The position numbers were made by a program, and so were the translations under genes. From Leisingera methylohalidivorans DSM 14336 (lineage in GTDB: Bacteria; Pseudomonadota; Alphaproteobacteria; Rhodobacterales; Rhodobacteraceae): a stretch of 64,000 bases of DNA. Positions 10,439 to 19,145 of the stretch are shown piece after piece (position 1 is the first letter of the stretch; the number at the start of each line of letters is the position of its first letter). The stretch covers positions 3,586,838 through 3,650,837 of the forward strand of contig NC_023135.1 of the NCBI RefSeq assembly GCF_000511355.1. The letters are read 5' to 3'. The notes under the pieces were generated by a model, which was given only the letters and a program-made list of their open reading frames with translations, did no database searches and was not told the DNA's origin.

Positions 10439-11689
10439 TTACTCAGCGGGCTCGAGAGCTGCTGTGTAATGCTGGTCGAGCAGGGCGTTGATCGCCTCAA
10501 GGTCGACATTTGCCCCCATGTCGTTCATCGCCTTGCCGAAGCGGTTGACGATGTCGGTGATGGCGGCAGGTGTGATCTGGTTCAGGATGCCGATGCGGAC
10601 CTGGACCGGCTCCGACAGGGTCGGCCAGATGCCAAAGCCCACGGCGCGGCAGTTGCCCACCAGTTCCTTCTCGCGGCCTGCAAGATCGCCGGGCAGGTTC
10701 AAAACCACCAGGCTGGTCATGTTGCTGGTCACATCGCAGCCCATCGCGGTCACGGCGTCGCGCAGCGCTTTCTCGTGGAACGCATAGTCGCGGGCCTTCT
10801 GGGCACGGCCGTGCTGCAGGGTGATGCGCAGCGCCTCGTGGAAGGCGGCAACCGCATAGCCCGAATGGGTGCGGTGGTAGGTGCCGGCGGCAACGTCCTC
10901 CCCGTCCACGATGCCCCAGTGGCGCGCTTCCAGGATCGGGTTATGGACATAGGAATGGCAGCCGTTCTCGCGCACGGTCTGGATATAGCTGTCAGTGAAC
11001 GACACCGGTGCATAGGTCAGCGGCAGGCAAAGCACGCCTTTCTGCGGGCAGGAAGCCCAGCCGGCAACGCCCGGGTAATCGTCGATCGAGAAATCCTCGA
11101 TGCCCAGCGAGGACACCGCATCGATCAGGCCCATCACGCCGTGTTTCACGCACGCGTCCGAGAAGCCCTTGAGGTCGTTGATGCGGCCCGAGCCGGTTTC
11201 CCAATGCGCCATGAAGGCCCATTTCGGTTTCTTCTCAGCCAGTACCTGTTCCACCAGCTTGCCGGAAACCGACTCGCCGTGCGGCACGTCGATCACGGTG
11301 ACCGAGGCAGGCTGCGGGTTCATCGCATCGGCGGCCAGCTCCGCGCGGGTGGCGGCCTTCATCCGGATGGTCATTGCGTCGATGCCCGAGAAGGTGCCAT
11401 TCTGGAAGGCAACCACGCTGTCGCCGGGCAGGATCGCGTTCAGCATGCAGTCCAGCCCAGAGAAGCCGGTGCCGCCAACGCCGTAGGTGTAGGTGTTGCT
11501 GGTGCCCCACAGATCGCGCAGCATCTGCTTGCACTCGATCATGCCGCGCAGCACGTCCGCCTGCATGTGGTCGGCCAAGCCGGTGTTGGCAAAGGCCTGC
11601 AGCACGCGGGGATCGGTATTGCCCGGGCCAGGGCCGGCGGCCAGGGTTTCCGGAATTTCCAGGCTGGGGAAGATCATGGGTTCAGTCAT
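10439..11689 (-). CDS. sgaA: Serine-glyoxylate aminotransferase
   Basis: This 416-aa class-V PLP aminotransferase moves the amino group of serine to glyoxylate, giving hydroxypyruvate and glycine, the reaction that regenerates the C1 acceptor. The PLP lysine is in [14 protein letters not shown] (Lys217). The [16 protein letters not shown] start region and [12 protein letters not shown] are typical of the AGXT/SgaA group. It is the first gene of the minus-strand serine-cycle operon and is transcribed from the 271-base divergent region shared with the LuxR-type regulator. Confidence 0.92.
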   Translation of the reverse strand: MTEPMIFPSLEIPETLAAGPGPGNTDPRVLQAFANTGLADHMQADVLRGMIECKQMLRDLWGTSNTYTYGVGGTGFSGLDCMLNAILPGDSVVAFQNGTFSGIDAMTIRMKAATRAELAADAMNPQPASVTVIDVPHGESVSGKLVEQVLAEKKPKWAFMAHWETGSGRINDLKGFSDACVKHGVMGLIDAVSSLGIEDFSIDDYPGVAGWASCPQKGVLCLPLTYAPVSFTDSYIQTVRENGCHSYVHNPILEARHWGIVDGEDVAAGTYHRTHSGYAVAAFHEALRITLQHGRAQKARDYAFHEKALRDAVTAMGCDVTSNMTSLVVLNLPGDLAGREKELVGNCRAVGFGIWPTLSEPVQVRIGILNQITPAAITDIVNRFGKAMNDMGANVDLEAINALLDQHYTAALEPAE

Positions 11690-11960
11690 CGGGGTTAGAC
11701 CTCGCTGGTTTCAGTTCGCCGATGTGCAGGAGGTCACGGGCCTCTTCCGCTGCGGTCTTCACTGCGGGAAGGTTTGTTTCCTGACGTGCAACATCTGTTA
11801 ACCCAAGGAAACCCTAGGTCGACAAAACACGCAACATACCTATATCCTGCTTTTGGGTATCTAATTGGGTGGTAAAAAACCTGCCCAAAAAGGTAAAAAT
11901 ACCATTGCATACCAAAACCACCCCTACCCACTTGGGTAGTTTTTCACAAAAGGGCACCAA
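11690..11960. promoter_or_regulatory. Divergent serine-cycle control region with TGGGTA half-sites and a palindrome
   Basis: This AT-rich divergent intergenic region lies between sgaA (minus) and a LuxR-type regulator (plus). A perfect 7-bp inverted repeat, CTACCCA-ct-TGGGTAG, spans 11924-11939 and ends 21 bases before the regulator start. Related half-sites lie at 11853-11860 (TTGGGTAT), 11865-11874 (TTGGGTGGTA), 11883-11888 (GCCCAA) and around 11907-11914. The array looks like a multi-site operator, possibly bound by the adjacent regulator. No clear -10/-35 pair was fixed. Confidence 0.6.
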
Positions 11961-12614
11961 ATGGCTCCCATAAGCGACAAAGTTTCCCCGATTTCGGTCA
12001 TGCTGGCTGACGCAAATCCACTGGTGCTATCGGCGATGTCAGAAATCTTCGACAAGGACCCGCGATTCTCGCTGGTCGCGACCTCTGCAACGGCTGAAGG
12101 CTTCCTTGGAACGGTGATGCGGGTGCCGGTTCAGGTCGGAATCATCGACTGGAATCTGCCTGCGCTTGGCGGCGCCAAGCTGATCGAAGTGCTGCGCGAC
12201 CAGGCCAATGCGCCTCGGCTCGTGGTCTATGCCGAGGAGAGCGGCGAGGTGCCGCGCAAGGCGATGAGCGCCGGCGCTGCCGGCTTCGCCCCGCGCTCCA
12301 GCGCTGTCGAAGACGTTCTGGATACCTGCCTAGCCGTCGCTGAAGGCAAGATGGTTTTCCCCTTCCTCGACGTCCGAGGCCTGCAAACCGATCCGATTGA
12401 GCAGCTGTCACGCCGCGAACGCACGATGCTGCAAGCGCTGTCGAAGGGGCTGACCAACAAGGAGCTCAGCAAGGAGTTGGGGATCTCAACCAACACGGTG
12501 AAGTTCCACCTGTCGAACCTTTACGAAAAACTTTCGGTCAAGAACCGCGCCCAGGCGATTGCGTTTTACTACGCCAACCGCGCCGCCAAGGGTGATTTCC
12601 TTCTCGAGGAATGA
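11961..12614 (+). CDS. LuxR/NarL-family response regulator-like protein
   Basis: This 217-aa protein has an N-terminal receiver-like domain (about 10-125) and a C-terminal LuxR HTH (about 145-205; LSRRERTMLQALSKGLTNKE then STNTVKFHLSNLYEKL). The likely phospho-acceptor is Asp63 in GIIDWNLPALGG. The acidic pocket is reduced (LADANP near 15-20, one acid where two are usual), so phosphorylation is uncertain. No histidine kinase is next to it. It is divergent from the serine-cycle operon and upstream of mcl1, so it is a plausible regulator of both. QscR, the known serine-cycle regulator of methylobacteria, is LysR-type and unrelated. Confidence 0.85.
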   Translation: MAPISDKVSPISVMLADANPLVLSAMSEIFDKDPRFSLVATSATAEGFLGTVMRVPVQVGIIDWNLPALGGAKLIEVLRDQANAPRLVVYAEESGEVPRKAMSAGAAGFAPRSSAVEDVLDTCLAVAEGKMVFPFLDVRGLQTDPIEQLSRRERTMLQALSKGLTNKELSKELGISTNTVKFHLSNLYEKLSVKNRAQAIAFYYANRAAKGDFLLEE

Positions 12615-12716
12615 TCCCGTGACGGCGGCGGGCGCCTCACGCGGGCACGTACGCACGCGGGGGCGCGTCGCGCCCACGAACACGCGCGCGAATGTATTTA
12701 AATGAAGATTTTTTTC

Positions 12717-12745
12717 TTGACAGGAAACACCCTCGTGAGGAATGC
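12717..12745 (+). promoter_or_regulatory. Possible mcl1 promoter
   Basis: A consensus TTGACA lies at 12717-12722 after a T-rich stretch (12709-12715). The hexamer 17 bases downstream (GAATGC) is a poor -10, so only the -35 part is well supported. A GC-rich, hairpin-prone stretch at 12620-12690 separates it from the regulator gene. The GAGGAG ribosome binding site precedes the ATG at 12792. Confidence 0.35.
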
Positions 12746-12791
12746 CTAGAGGGGAGAGGACGAAAACCTATCACGAATGAGGAGCGAACCC

Positions 12792-13769
12792 ATGTCATTC
12801 CACACCATTGAACAAGCCCCCGGCCGCCTGAACCGCAGTGAACTGGCGATCCCGGGATCCCAGCCGCAAATGTTTGAAAAGGCGGCAAAATCTGACGTCG
12901 ATGTGATCTTCCTGGATCTCGAAGACGCGGTTGCGCCGGATGAAAAGGACCAGGCCCGCAAGAATATCATCCAAGGCCTGAACGATATCGATTGGGGCAA
13001 CAAATCCATGTCGGTCCGAATCAACGGCCTGGACACCCACTACATGTACCGCGATGTGGTCGATGTTGTTGAACAGGCAGGAGAACGTCTCGACCTGATC
13101 ATGGTTCCCAAGGTGGGTACCGCCGCCGATGTCTACGCCGTCGACATGCTGGTGACCCAGATCGAAGACGCCAAGGGCCTGAAAAAGCGAATCGGCTTTG
13201 AGCACATCATCGAGACCGCTTTGGGCATGCAGAATGTGAGTGAAATTGCCGCAGCCTCCAAGCGCAATGAATCGCTGCATTTCGGCGTTGCCGACTATGC
13301 CGCTTCGACCCGCGCCCGCACCACCATCATCGGTGGCGTGAACCCCGATTATTCGGTGTTGACCGACCCGGCCGCAGACGGCTCCCGCGAGGTGCATTGG
13401 GGCGACATGTGGCATTATGCGCTGGCCCGCATGGTGGTTGCCGCGCGCGCCAACGGCCTGCGCCCGATCGACGGCCCGTTCGGCGATTTCCAGGACAAGG
13501 AAGGCTATAAGGCCGCCGCCAAACGCGCCGCAGTTCTGGGTTGCGAAGGCAAATGGGCCATCCACCCCAGCCAGATCGAGCTGGCCAACGAGGTGATGTC
13601 GCCCTCGGATGCTGAAATCACCAAGGCGCACCGCATTCTGGAAGCCATGGCCGAAGCCGAAGCTGCCGGCAAAGGCGCGGTGTCGCTGGACGGCCGCCTG
13701 ATTGACTATGCCTCGATCCGTCAGGCAGAAGTGCTGGTGGAAAAAGCCAAACAGATCGCCGGCAACTAA
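12792..13769 (+). CDS. mcl1: L-malyl-CoA/beta-methylmalyl-CoA lyase
   Basis: This 325-aa protein of the HpcH/HpaI-CitE family cleaves malyl-CoA to acetyl-CoA and glyoxylate, closing the serine cycle. It can also serve the ethylmalonyl-CoA pathway. Visible features are the N-terminal LNRSELAIPGSQPQMFEKAA, the metal-site segment DVIFLDLEDAVAPDEKDQAR (about 39-58) and the C-terminal KWAIHPSQIELAN. The start MSFHT was chosen for its GAGGAG ribosome binding site; an in-frame ATG five codons upstream lacks one. It lies on the plus strand behind the response regulator and ahead of gckA. Confidence 0.92.
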   Translation: MSFHTIEQAPGRLNRSELAIPGSQPQMFEKAAKSDVDVIFLDLEDAVAPDEKDQARKNIIQGLNDIDWGNKSMSVRINGLDTHYMYRDVVDVVEQAGERLDLIMVPKVGTAADVYAVDMLVTQIEDAKGLKKRIGFEHIIETALGMQNVSEIAAASKRNESLHFGVADYAASTRARTTIIGGVNPDYSVLTDPAADGSREVHWGDMWHYALARMVVAARANGLRPIDGPFGDFQDKEGYKAAAKRAAVLGCEGKWAIHPSQIELANEVMSPSDAEITKAHRILEAMAEAEAAGKGAVSLDGRLIDYASIRQAEVLVEKAKQIAGN

Positions 13770-13795
13770 GCCGCCGTTTGTTTTTAAAGTCTTAC

Positions 13796-13820
13796 GCCGC
13801 CCCGGTTCCACTGGGGCGGC
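13796..13820 (+). other. Hairpin between mcl1 and gckA
   Basis: A perfect 8-bp stem, GCCGCCCC (13796-13803) and GGGGCGGC (13813-13820), has a 9-base loop. No U-run follows, so it is more likely a processing or attenuation structure than a full terminator. Confidence 0.6.
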
Positions 13821-13848
13821 TGTACGCCGCTATGCCAAGGAGATGCAG

Positions 13849-15111
13849 ATGACCGGATTGCTGACCACCGCCAAGGCCCTGTTTCAGGCCGCTGTCGACC
13901 GCGCCGACCCGGCCCGGGCACTGCGGGCACAGCTGACGGCCTCTCCGCTCCCTGCCCTGCCGGAAGGCGGCAGCAACGTGCTGCTGGCAGTGGGCAAGGC
14001 AGCCGTTCCGATGATGCGCGAAGCGCTGGATCTGATCCCCGGCACCGCCCAGGCGCTGGCCATCACAAACCCGGAAAATCACACGGAGATTCCTGGCGCC
14101 AAAGTGATCTGCGGCAGCCATCCGGTGCCGGATGAAAACAGCGCTGCCGCAGGTCAGGCTGCCATTGAACTGGCTCATGCCTTGGGCCCCGATGACCGGC
14201 TGATTGCGCTGATCTCCGGCGGCGGCTCCGCGCTGATGGTGGCCCCCGCCCCCGGCCTCACACTGGCGGACAAGGCGGCAGTGAACAAACTGCTGCTCGC
14301 CTCCGGGCTGGATATCAACGAGATGAACCTGATCCGTCAGCAGCTGTCGGACACCAAGGGCGGCGGCCTGCTGCGTCATGCCGCACCCGCCCGGGTGCAG
14401 GCCTTCATCCTCTCGGACGTGATCGGCGACGACCTGCGCGCCATTGCCTCCGGTCCTACCGTGGCGCCTATCGGCACCCGTGCACAGGCGCGGGAGACCC
14501 TGCAACGGGCTGGCATCTGGGACAGGGCTCCGGAGGCCGTCAAAGCCCACCTCAGCGCCACTCATGAGGCTCCGGACGCACTGCCCCCGGCCACCAACAC
14601 GCTGATCGGTTCCAACCGCCACAGCCTTAAAGCCATGATGAGCGCCGCAGCTGCGGAGTGGGGTCCCAAACTGGTCTCTCACCGGTTGACGGGCGACGTG
14701 GCCGAGGCCGCTGAAACCGTAGTAAAAGCAGCAGAAGCCGCGCCCGGGAACAAACCCGTTGCGCTGATCTTTGGCGGTGAAACCACTGTCCAGCTCACCG
14801 GCACCGGCCTTGGCGGCCGCAATCAGGAACTCGCCTTGCGCGTCGCCAAACTGGGCGCAGAGCGGCTCAGCGGCGACTGGCTGTTCCTCTCCGGCGGCAC
14901 CGACGGGCGCGACGGCCCCACGGATGCCGCGGGCGGCATTGCCACCCCTGCCACCTGGAACGCAATCAAAGCTGCCGGACAGGACCCGGACGCACTGCTC
15001 GCCAACAACGACAGCAACGCGGCGCTGAAAGCCGCGGATGCGCTGCTGATGACCGGCGGCACCGGCACCAATGTGGCCGACGTCCAGATCTTCCTGAGGC
15101 GCCCCGGCTAA
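13849..15111 (+). CDS. gckA: Glycerate 2-kinase (MOFRL family)
   Basis: This 420-aa kinase phosphorylates glycerate to 2-phosphoglycerate, the serine-cycle step after HprA. The N-terminal part has LLAVGKAAVPMM near 44 and the ISGGGSALMVAP loop near 122. The C-terminal MOFRL domain shows GLGGRNQELALRVA near 322 and FLSGGTDGRDGPTDAAGG near 346. Two close ATGs exist at 13843 and 13849. The AAGGAG at 13837-13842 abuts the first and is 6 bases from the second, so 13849 is preferred. It follows mcl1 by 79 bases with a hairpin between. Confidence 0.92.
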   Translation: MTGLLTTAKALFQAAVDRADPARALRAQLTASPLPALPEGGSNVLLAVGKAAVPMMREALDLIPGTAQALAITNPENHTEIPGAKVICGSHPVPDENSAAAGQAAIELAHALGPDDRLIALISGGGSALMVAPAPGLTLADKAAVNKLLLASGLDINEMNLIRQQLSDTKGGGLLRHAAPARVQAFILSDVIGDDLRAIASGPTVAPIGTRAQARETLQRAGIWDRAPEAVKAHLSATHEAPDALPPATNTLIGSNRHSLKAMMSAAAAEWGPKLVSHRLTGDVAEAAETVVKAAEAAPGNKPVALIFGGETTVQLTGTGLGGRNQELALRVAKLGAERLSGDWLFLSGGTDGRDGPTDAAGGIATPATWNAIKAAGQDPDALLANNDSNAALKAADALLMTGGTGTNVADVQIFLRRPG

Positions 15112-15136
15112 CTCCTGGCCCGCCTCCGCTTTTCAA

Positions 15137-15162
15137 CTTTCCTGAAATACTCCCGCCGGAGG
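15137..15162 (+). repeat. Recurrent 3'-intergenic motif, copy 1
   Basis: CTTTC, a short A-rich spacer, AAATAC and CCCGCCGGAGG lie just after gckA. Close relatives occur at 19072-19098 and 50561-50588, always outside genes near 3' ends. Confidence 0.6.
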
Positions 15163-15189
15163 ATCCCGCAGCGGCTGCAAGCACTGGGT

Positions 15190-15606
15190 TCAGGCTGATA
15201 CGCGCGCCTCGCCCCACTCTGCCAGATCATTGACCAGCATCAGCGCCACCCGCCGCAACACTTGGCGCAGCCGTTCCACATGCGGCCCTTCCAGCGACAA
15301 ATCCGCCAGCGCCTGATCCATGCACCTTAGCCAGTTCTCGGCGTCTTCCCCGGTGATCGGCACATGGGCGTGCATCAGTTTCACGTCCATATGCCCGTGC
15401 TTTTCCTCGTAATACCGCCGTCCGCCCATGAACCCGGACAGAAAGTTGAACTGCTCGATGCGGGCATGGTCTAATCCATGCCCGCGCGTGTGCAACCGGG
15501 CGATCCGTGCCCCGGTCTCCGTCTCTTCGATTATATCGTAGAACCGTTCGACCAAGGCACGCAGCACGTCTTCGCCGCCGATTTGCTCTATCAGCTTCTG
15601 AACCAT
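15190..15606 (-). CDS. Truncated hemoglobin (group II type)
   Basis: This 138-aa globin-fold protein begins MVQKLIEQIGGEDVLRALVE and carries FYDIIEE near residue 22, FLSGFMGGRRYYEEKHGH near 54 and LMHAHVPI near 77. The proximal histidine is probably the one in LMHAHVPI, and a WLRCMDQAL segment near 91 is typical of group II. The family binds O2 or NO at a pentacoordinate heme. It lies 30 bases downstream of tdm on the same strand, so co-transcription is likely. Why a globin accompanies TMAO demethylase is unknown; O2 handling or NO protection are guesses. Confidence 0.85.
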   Translation of the reverse strand: MVQKLIEQIGGEDVLRALVERFYDIIEETETGARIARLHTRGHGLDHARIEQFNFLSGFMGGRRYYEEKHGHMDVKLMHAHVPITGEDAENWLRCMDQALADLSLEGPHVERLRQVLRRVALMLVNDLAEWGEARVSA

Positions 15607-15636
15607 GAGTACCTCCCAGCCCCGAAGCGGCCGGCC

Positions 15637-18006
15637 TCAGGATTGAGGCCGGGTCTTCTTGGGATCGTAATGGGCAAAGGGTACGATCTTTGCGGGCAGG
15701 CGTTTTTGATGCCCGTCAAGTTTGCCGATCTCCACCTCGGTACCGGCTTCGGCACAGGACACATCCACCCGCGCCAGCGCGATGTTCTTGCCCAGCAGCG
15801 GCGAGCGCATCGAGGACGTCACCTCGCCAATCTGCGCCCGGCCGATGTGGACGCAATCGCCGTGCCCAACGTCGATCGCCGAGTCGATATCCAGCCCCAC
15901 CAGCTTGCGTGCGGGCGTGGTCTTGCGCCGGATCAGCGCATCGCGGCCGACGAAGTCATCCTCTTTCGACTTCAGCGGCACTGTAAAGCCGATGCCTGCC
16001 TCAAACGGGTCGGTCTGATCGCTGAAGTCATAGCCGGCAAAGATCAGCCCCGCCTCGATCCGCACCATGTCGAGCGCCTCCAGCCCCATCGGGCGGATAC
16101 CGTGGTCCTGTCCCGCCTCCCAGACCGCGTCGAAGACGTCTCCGGCGTGTTTCGGATGGCAGAAAATTTCATACCCCAGCTCACCGGTGTAGCCGGTCCG
16201 TGAAACCACAACCGGGACCCCATGCTCTCCGCCGATGCGCGCAGGCGTGAACCGGAACCAGCCCAGTTCTTCCAGCGTCGGATTGTGCGGCATCGTCCAG
16301 ATGATCTTCTTCAGCAGATCACGGCTTTCGGGGCCTTGCACGGCGATATTGTGCTGCATGTCGGTTGACGAGCGGATCAATACGTTCAGCCCCAGCTTCT
16401 CCGCTTGTTCGCGGATCCATTCGCCGCCGTAATCCGAGCCGCCGATCCAGCGGAAGTTGTCCTTGCCCAGCCGGAACACGGTGCCGTCGTCGATCATGCC
16501 GCCATGCGGGTAGCACATCGCAGTATAGACCACCTGCCCGACCGCCAGCTTCTTGATATTGCGGGTAAAGATATACTGGCACAGCGCCTCGGCATCGGGC
16601 CCGGTGATCTCGAACTTGCGCAGGGGCGTCAGATCCAGCAGCACGCATTTCTCGCGGCAGGCCCAGTATTCCTCCAGCGGCCCGGACTCGGCATAGCAAT
16701 TGGCCAGCCAGTACCCGTTGTACTCGATAAAATTGCGGGTCATCTTGCTGAGGCGGTCGTGAAAACCGGTTTCCTTGGTCATCTTCGGCTCCGATTCTGG
16801 GGTCGCGCGGAAAGCAATCGCCCGCTTGAAGGTCTCTTGGCCGCTGTAGGTGCGGATGTGAATGTCGGTGGGGTTCCAGCCGTTGGCGGCGCTGGTGTCA
16901 TCCGGGCAGGCCGAGCTGACACAGACCAGATCGGTCAGCGCCCGCAGCAGCACATAGTCGCCGGGCCGGGTCCAGGGCTCATCGGCATACATCACACCGT
17001 GCTCATCCAGCCCGGTGTTGAAGAAGAAGTTGATCGCCATCCAGCCCGCCCGCGGCGTCACCCCGTGCTGAGCCAGAACCCCGTTGAAGTTGTCAGAACA
17101 GTTCACATGGCCGGGATAGCCGATGTCGTCATAGTATTTCGCCGCACAAGCCAGAGCAAAGGCATCATGGCGCCCCACAGTGTCCTGCACCACTTCGACC
17201 AGCGGCAGCATATCCTGATCATAGTATTTCGCATGCAGCCCCGGCATCGGATAGGCATGTCCCATCAGCGTCCGTGTTGTGGTTACATCCAGCGCATGCT
17301 CGATCCCCTTGTCCAGCTTGCGGGCCGCAAAACACTGAAAGTCCGTACATTGGCGCCCATCGACATCCAGCACCTGGATGTAGTCGCCAGCCTTCACGAA
17401 ATAGGCTTCGGCGGTTGCACTTTTGACCCGCAAGTCCAGCACCGGATCGGCCAGCGGGTCCGGCAGCTCAAACCGTGCCACCTGCTTGATCACCGCGCGC
17501 TTGACCATGACCGTCAGCTGCGTGGCGGTATCCTGCCGTTCAAAATCCATGATCCCGCCCGGCGCTGCGATGATCACCACGCCGTCGCGCTGAACCGTGA
17601 AACTTTCTTCGGTCTTGGCCGGAGTGTCCGATCCAAAGAAGCGCACCGCACCGCCCTGCCCCAGATTGATGCCGCGTGCCTCCATTCCCATGCGCAGACC
17701 GCGCAAGGACTGGTCCGCCGAGGTCAGCAGCGCCTTCAGCCCGCCGGCGTCGCTGTTCGGCGCCATGCCGATAATCCCGGCATCAATGCCGCCCTTGTTT
17801 CCGGCAGCAACGATTTCGCAGGGCTGGCCGCCTTCGTCGTTGACAACCGTCACCGCATCACCAGTTTCCACCCGGATCAGGATTGCGCCGCACCCTTCCA
17901 CCACATAGCGTTCAGTTCCCTTGGGCAGCGAAAACACCGATGGCTGATATAGTCCGGAAGGCTTCGGCGGCCCTTTGACAACCTCAGGGAAGCTCATGTC
18001 ATTCAT
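15637..18006 (-). CDS. tdm: Trimethylamine N-oxide demethylase (DUF1989-GcvT fusion)
   Basis: This 789-aa protein has an N-terminal DUF1989 region (about 20-385) and a C-terminal GcvT-like folate-binding region (about 400-785). It splits TMAO to dimethylamine and formaldehyde. The Methylocella enzyme has, as I recall, a zinc site of one Asp and three Cys at 198, 263, 279 and 343. Here Asp222, Cys287, Cys303 and Cys367 keep exactly the same spacings (65, 16 and 64), which strongly supports the call. The GcvT part has RTGYTGELGYEIFC near 595 and may transfer formaldehyde to tetrahydrofolate. The ATG follows an AGGAG. It is upstream of a truncated hemoglobin gene and divergent from an EamA transporter. 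Confidence 0.93.
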   Translation of the reverse strand: MNDMSFPEVVKGPPKPSGLYQPSVFSLPKGTERYVVEGCGAILIRVETGDAVTVVNDEGGQPCEIVAAGNKGGIDAGIIGMAPNSDAGGLKALLTSADQSLRGLRMGMEARGINLGQGGAVRFFGSDTPAKTEESFTVQRDGVVIIAAPGGIMDFERQDTATQLTVMVKRAVIKQVARFELPDPLADPVLDLRVKSATAEAYFVKAGDYIQVLDVDGRQCTDFQCFAARKLDKGIEHALDVTTTRTLMGHAYPMPGLHAKYYDQDMLPLVEVVQDTVGRHDAFALACAAKYYDDIGYPGHVNCSDNFNGVLAQHGVTPRAGWMAINFFFNTGLDEHGVMYADEPWTRPGDYVLLRALTDLVCVSSACPDDTSAANGWNPTDIHIRTYSGQETFKRAIAFRATPESEPKMTKETGFHDRLSKMTRNFIEYNGYWLANCYAESGPLEEYWACREKCVLLDLTPLRKFEITGPDAEALCQYIFTRNIKKLAVGQVVYTAMCYPHGGMIDDGTVFRLGKDNFRWIGGSDYGGEWIREQAEKLGLNVLIRSSTDMQHNIAVQGPESRDLLKKIIWTMPHNPTLEELGWFRFTPARIGGEHGVPVVVSRTGYTGELGYEIFCHPKHAGDVFDAVWEAGQDHGIRPMGLEALDMVRIEAGLIFAGYDFSDQTDPFEAGIGFTVPLKSKEDDFVGRDALIRRKTTPARKLVGLDIDSAIDVGHGDCVHIGRAQIGEVTSSMRSPLLGKNIALARVDVSCAEAGTEVEIGKLDGHQKRLPAKIVPFAHYDPKKTRPQS

Positions 18007-18067
18007 CGTGCATCTCCTGCTGGATTCCAGCCAAATATTGCACGGCCGGAATATTTATTTATTGAAA

Positions 18068-18110
18068 AGAATATTGCGTTCCTCCACTCTAATCAACAAA
18101 CATGTTGATT
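18068..18110 (-). promoter_or_regulatory. tdm promoter with overlapping perfect inverted repeat
   Basis: On the minus strand, a -35 TTGATT (18096-18091) and a -10 TATTCT (18073-18068) are 17 bases apart. A perfect 8-bp inverted repeat, AATCAACA (18091-18098) and TGTTGATT (18103-18110) with spacer AACA, covers the -35. A repressor there would block tdm. The core AACATGTT (18099-18106) also occurs in the hpa promoter. Confidence 0.65.
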
Positions 18111-18187
18111 TTCTGCGGAAAAACGGCAAATGCCCGGGATGCGTCACTTTCCTGGGGGTGAATGCCGCAAACAATAGGATGCTCGCC

Positions 18188-19030
18188 ATGCACTCGCTGC
18201 TCTTTGGCCTCGCCGCGGCTCTTGCCTGGGGAACCCATGACCTTTGCGTACGGTTCGTATCGCAGCGAACCGGCATTCTGCCGGCCATGCTGATTGTCTT
18301 TGGCACCGGGGCGATTCTGGTCGCCGGGGCGGCCCTGGCCCTTGGCGATTGGCAGGCGATGACCCTCCCGGCCGCGCGGCTGGCAGGTCTCTCGGGCACC
18401 ATCTTTGCCCTCGGCTCCTATGCGCTCTACCGCGCCTTGGCCCTGGGGCCGGTGAAACTGGTGGCGCCGCTGGTGGGCTCCTATCCGGTGCTGTCGCTTG
18501 GCATGGCAATGCTGCAGGGGCAGCCGGTTGGCCTGGGCCATTGGCTCGCGGTTGCCGCGGTGGTTGGCGGCGTCGGCTGCATTGCGGTCTTTTCCACCGA
18601 AGAAGACGGCAGCCCGGTCAACCTGCAAGCCGCTGCTTGGGGTCTGGCAGGCGCCGTCGGATTTGCGCTTACCTTTGCCATTGGCCAGGCCGCCGCCCTG
18701 GCCGGCGCCGAATGGCCAGTGCTGATCGTGACCCGTCTGGCCGCCATCCTGATGCTGCTGGGCCTGGCGCTGCTTGCCCGGATGGTGCAACTGCCCGCCC
18801 GCAAAATGCTGCCGCTGCTGGTGCTGATGGGCACGCTGGACGCTTTTGCTCTTGGCTTGGTGATCTATTCCGGAAGCCTGCCCCGGCCGGAATTCGCCTC
18901 GGTCGGCGCGTCGCTCTTCGGGCTGGTTACTGTGGTGCTGGCCTGGCTGGTGCTGCGCGAAAGCATGAACCGCGCCCAATGGATCAGCGTGGCCGTCACC
19001 TTTGGCGGCATTGCCTATCTCGGCCATTGA
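18188..19030 (+). CDS. EamA/DMT-superfamily transporter
   Basis: This roughly 280-aa protein consists of two EamA half-repeats (about 1-135 and 148-278), predicted ten helices, in the inner membrane. It starts MHSLLFGLAAALAWGTHDLC, a typical EamA first helix. TAGGA lies about 9 bases before this ATG; another ATG at 18179 is possible but lacks a ribosome binding site. The frame is open much further upstream, but that part overlaps the tdm promoter and looks non-coding. It is divergent from tdm, so it could move a methylated amine, TMAO or a product, but the substrate cannot be read from sequence. Confidence 0.8.
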   Translation: MHSLLFGLAAALAWGTHDLCVRFVSQRTGILPAMLIVFGTGAILVAGAALALGDWQAMTLPAARLAGLSGTIFALGSYALYRALALGPVKLVAPLVGSYPVLSLGMAMLQGQPVGLGHWLAVAAVVGGVGCIAVFSTEEDGSPVNLQAAAWGLAGAVGFALTFAIGQAAALAGAEWPVLIVTRLAAILMLLGLALLARMVQLPARKMLPLLVLMGTLDAFALGLVIYSGSLPRPEFASVGASLFGLVTVVLAWLVLRESMNRAQWISVAVTFGGIAYLGH

Positions 19031-19071
19031 GACCGCCCCCGCGCGCCTGAAGTCCCACTTCGTTATTCCCT

Positions 19072-19111
19072 CTTTCCCAAAAATACACCCGCCGGAGGCG
19101 TCCGGCGGGTG
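19072..19111 (-). terminator. folD terminator and recurrent 3' motif, copy 2
   Basis: An 11-bp perfect stem (CACCCGCCGGA at 19086-19096, complement at 19101-19111) with a 4-base loop is followed on the minus strand by TATTTTTGG. The left arm coincides with the CTTTC-AAAATAC-CCCGCCGGAGG motif (19072-19098). It lies between convergent EamA and folD genes. Confidence 0.8.
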
Positions 19112-19145
19112 CAAATCTGTCAGGCGTTCAGCGGTCTGCGCCGGG

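Noticed and set aside
12620..12690. GC-rich ACGC/GCGC stretch as terminator of the LuxR-type gene
   Set aside because: Only short overlapping stems form (for example GGGCG with CGCCC) and the T-run at 12709-12715 is too far away.
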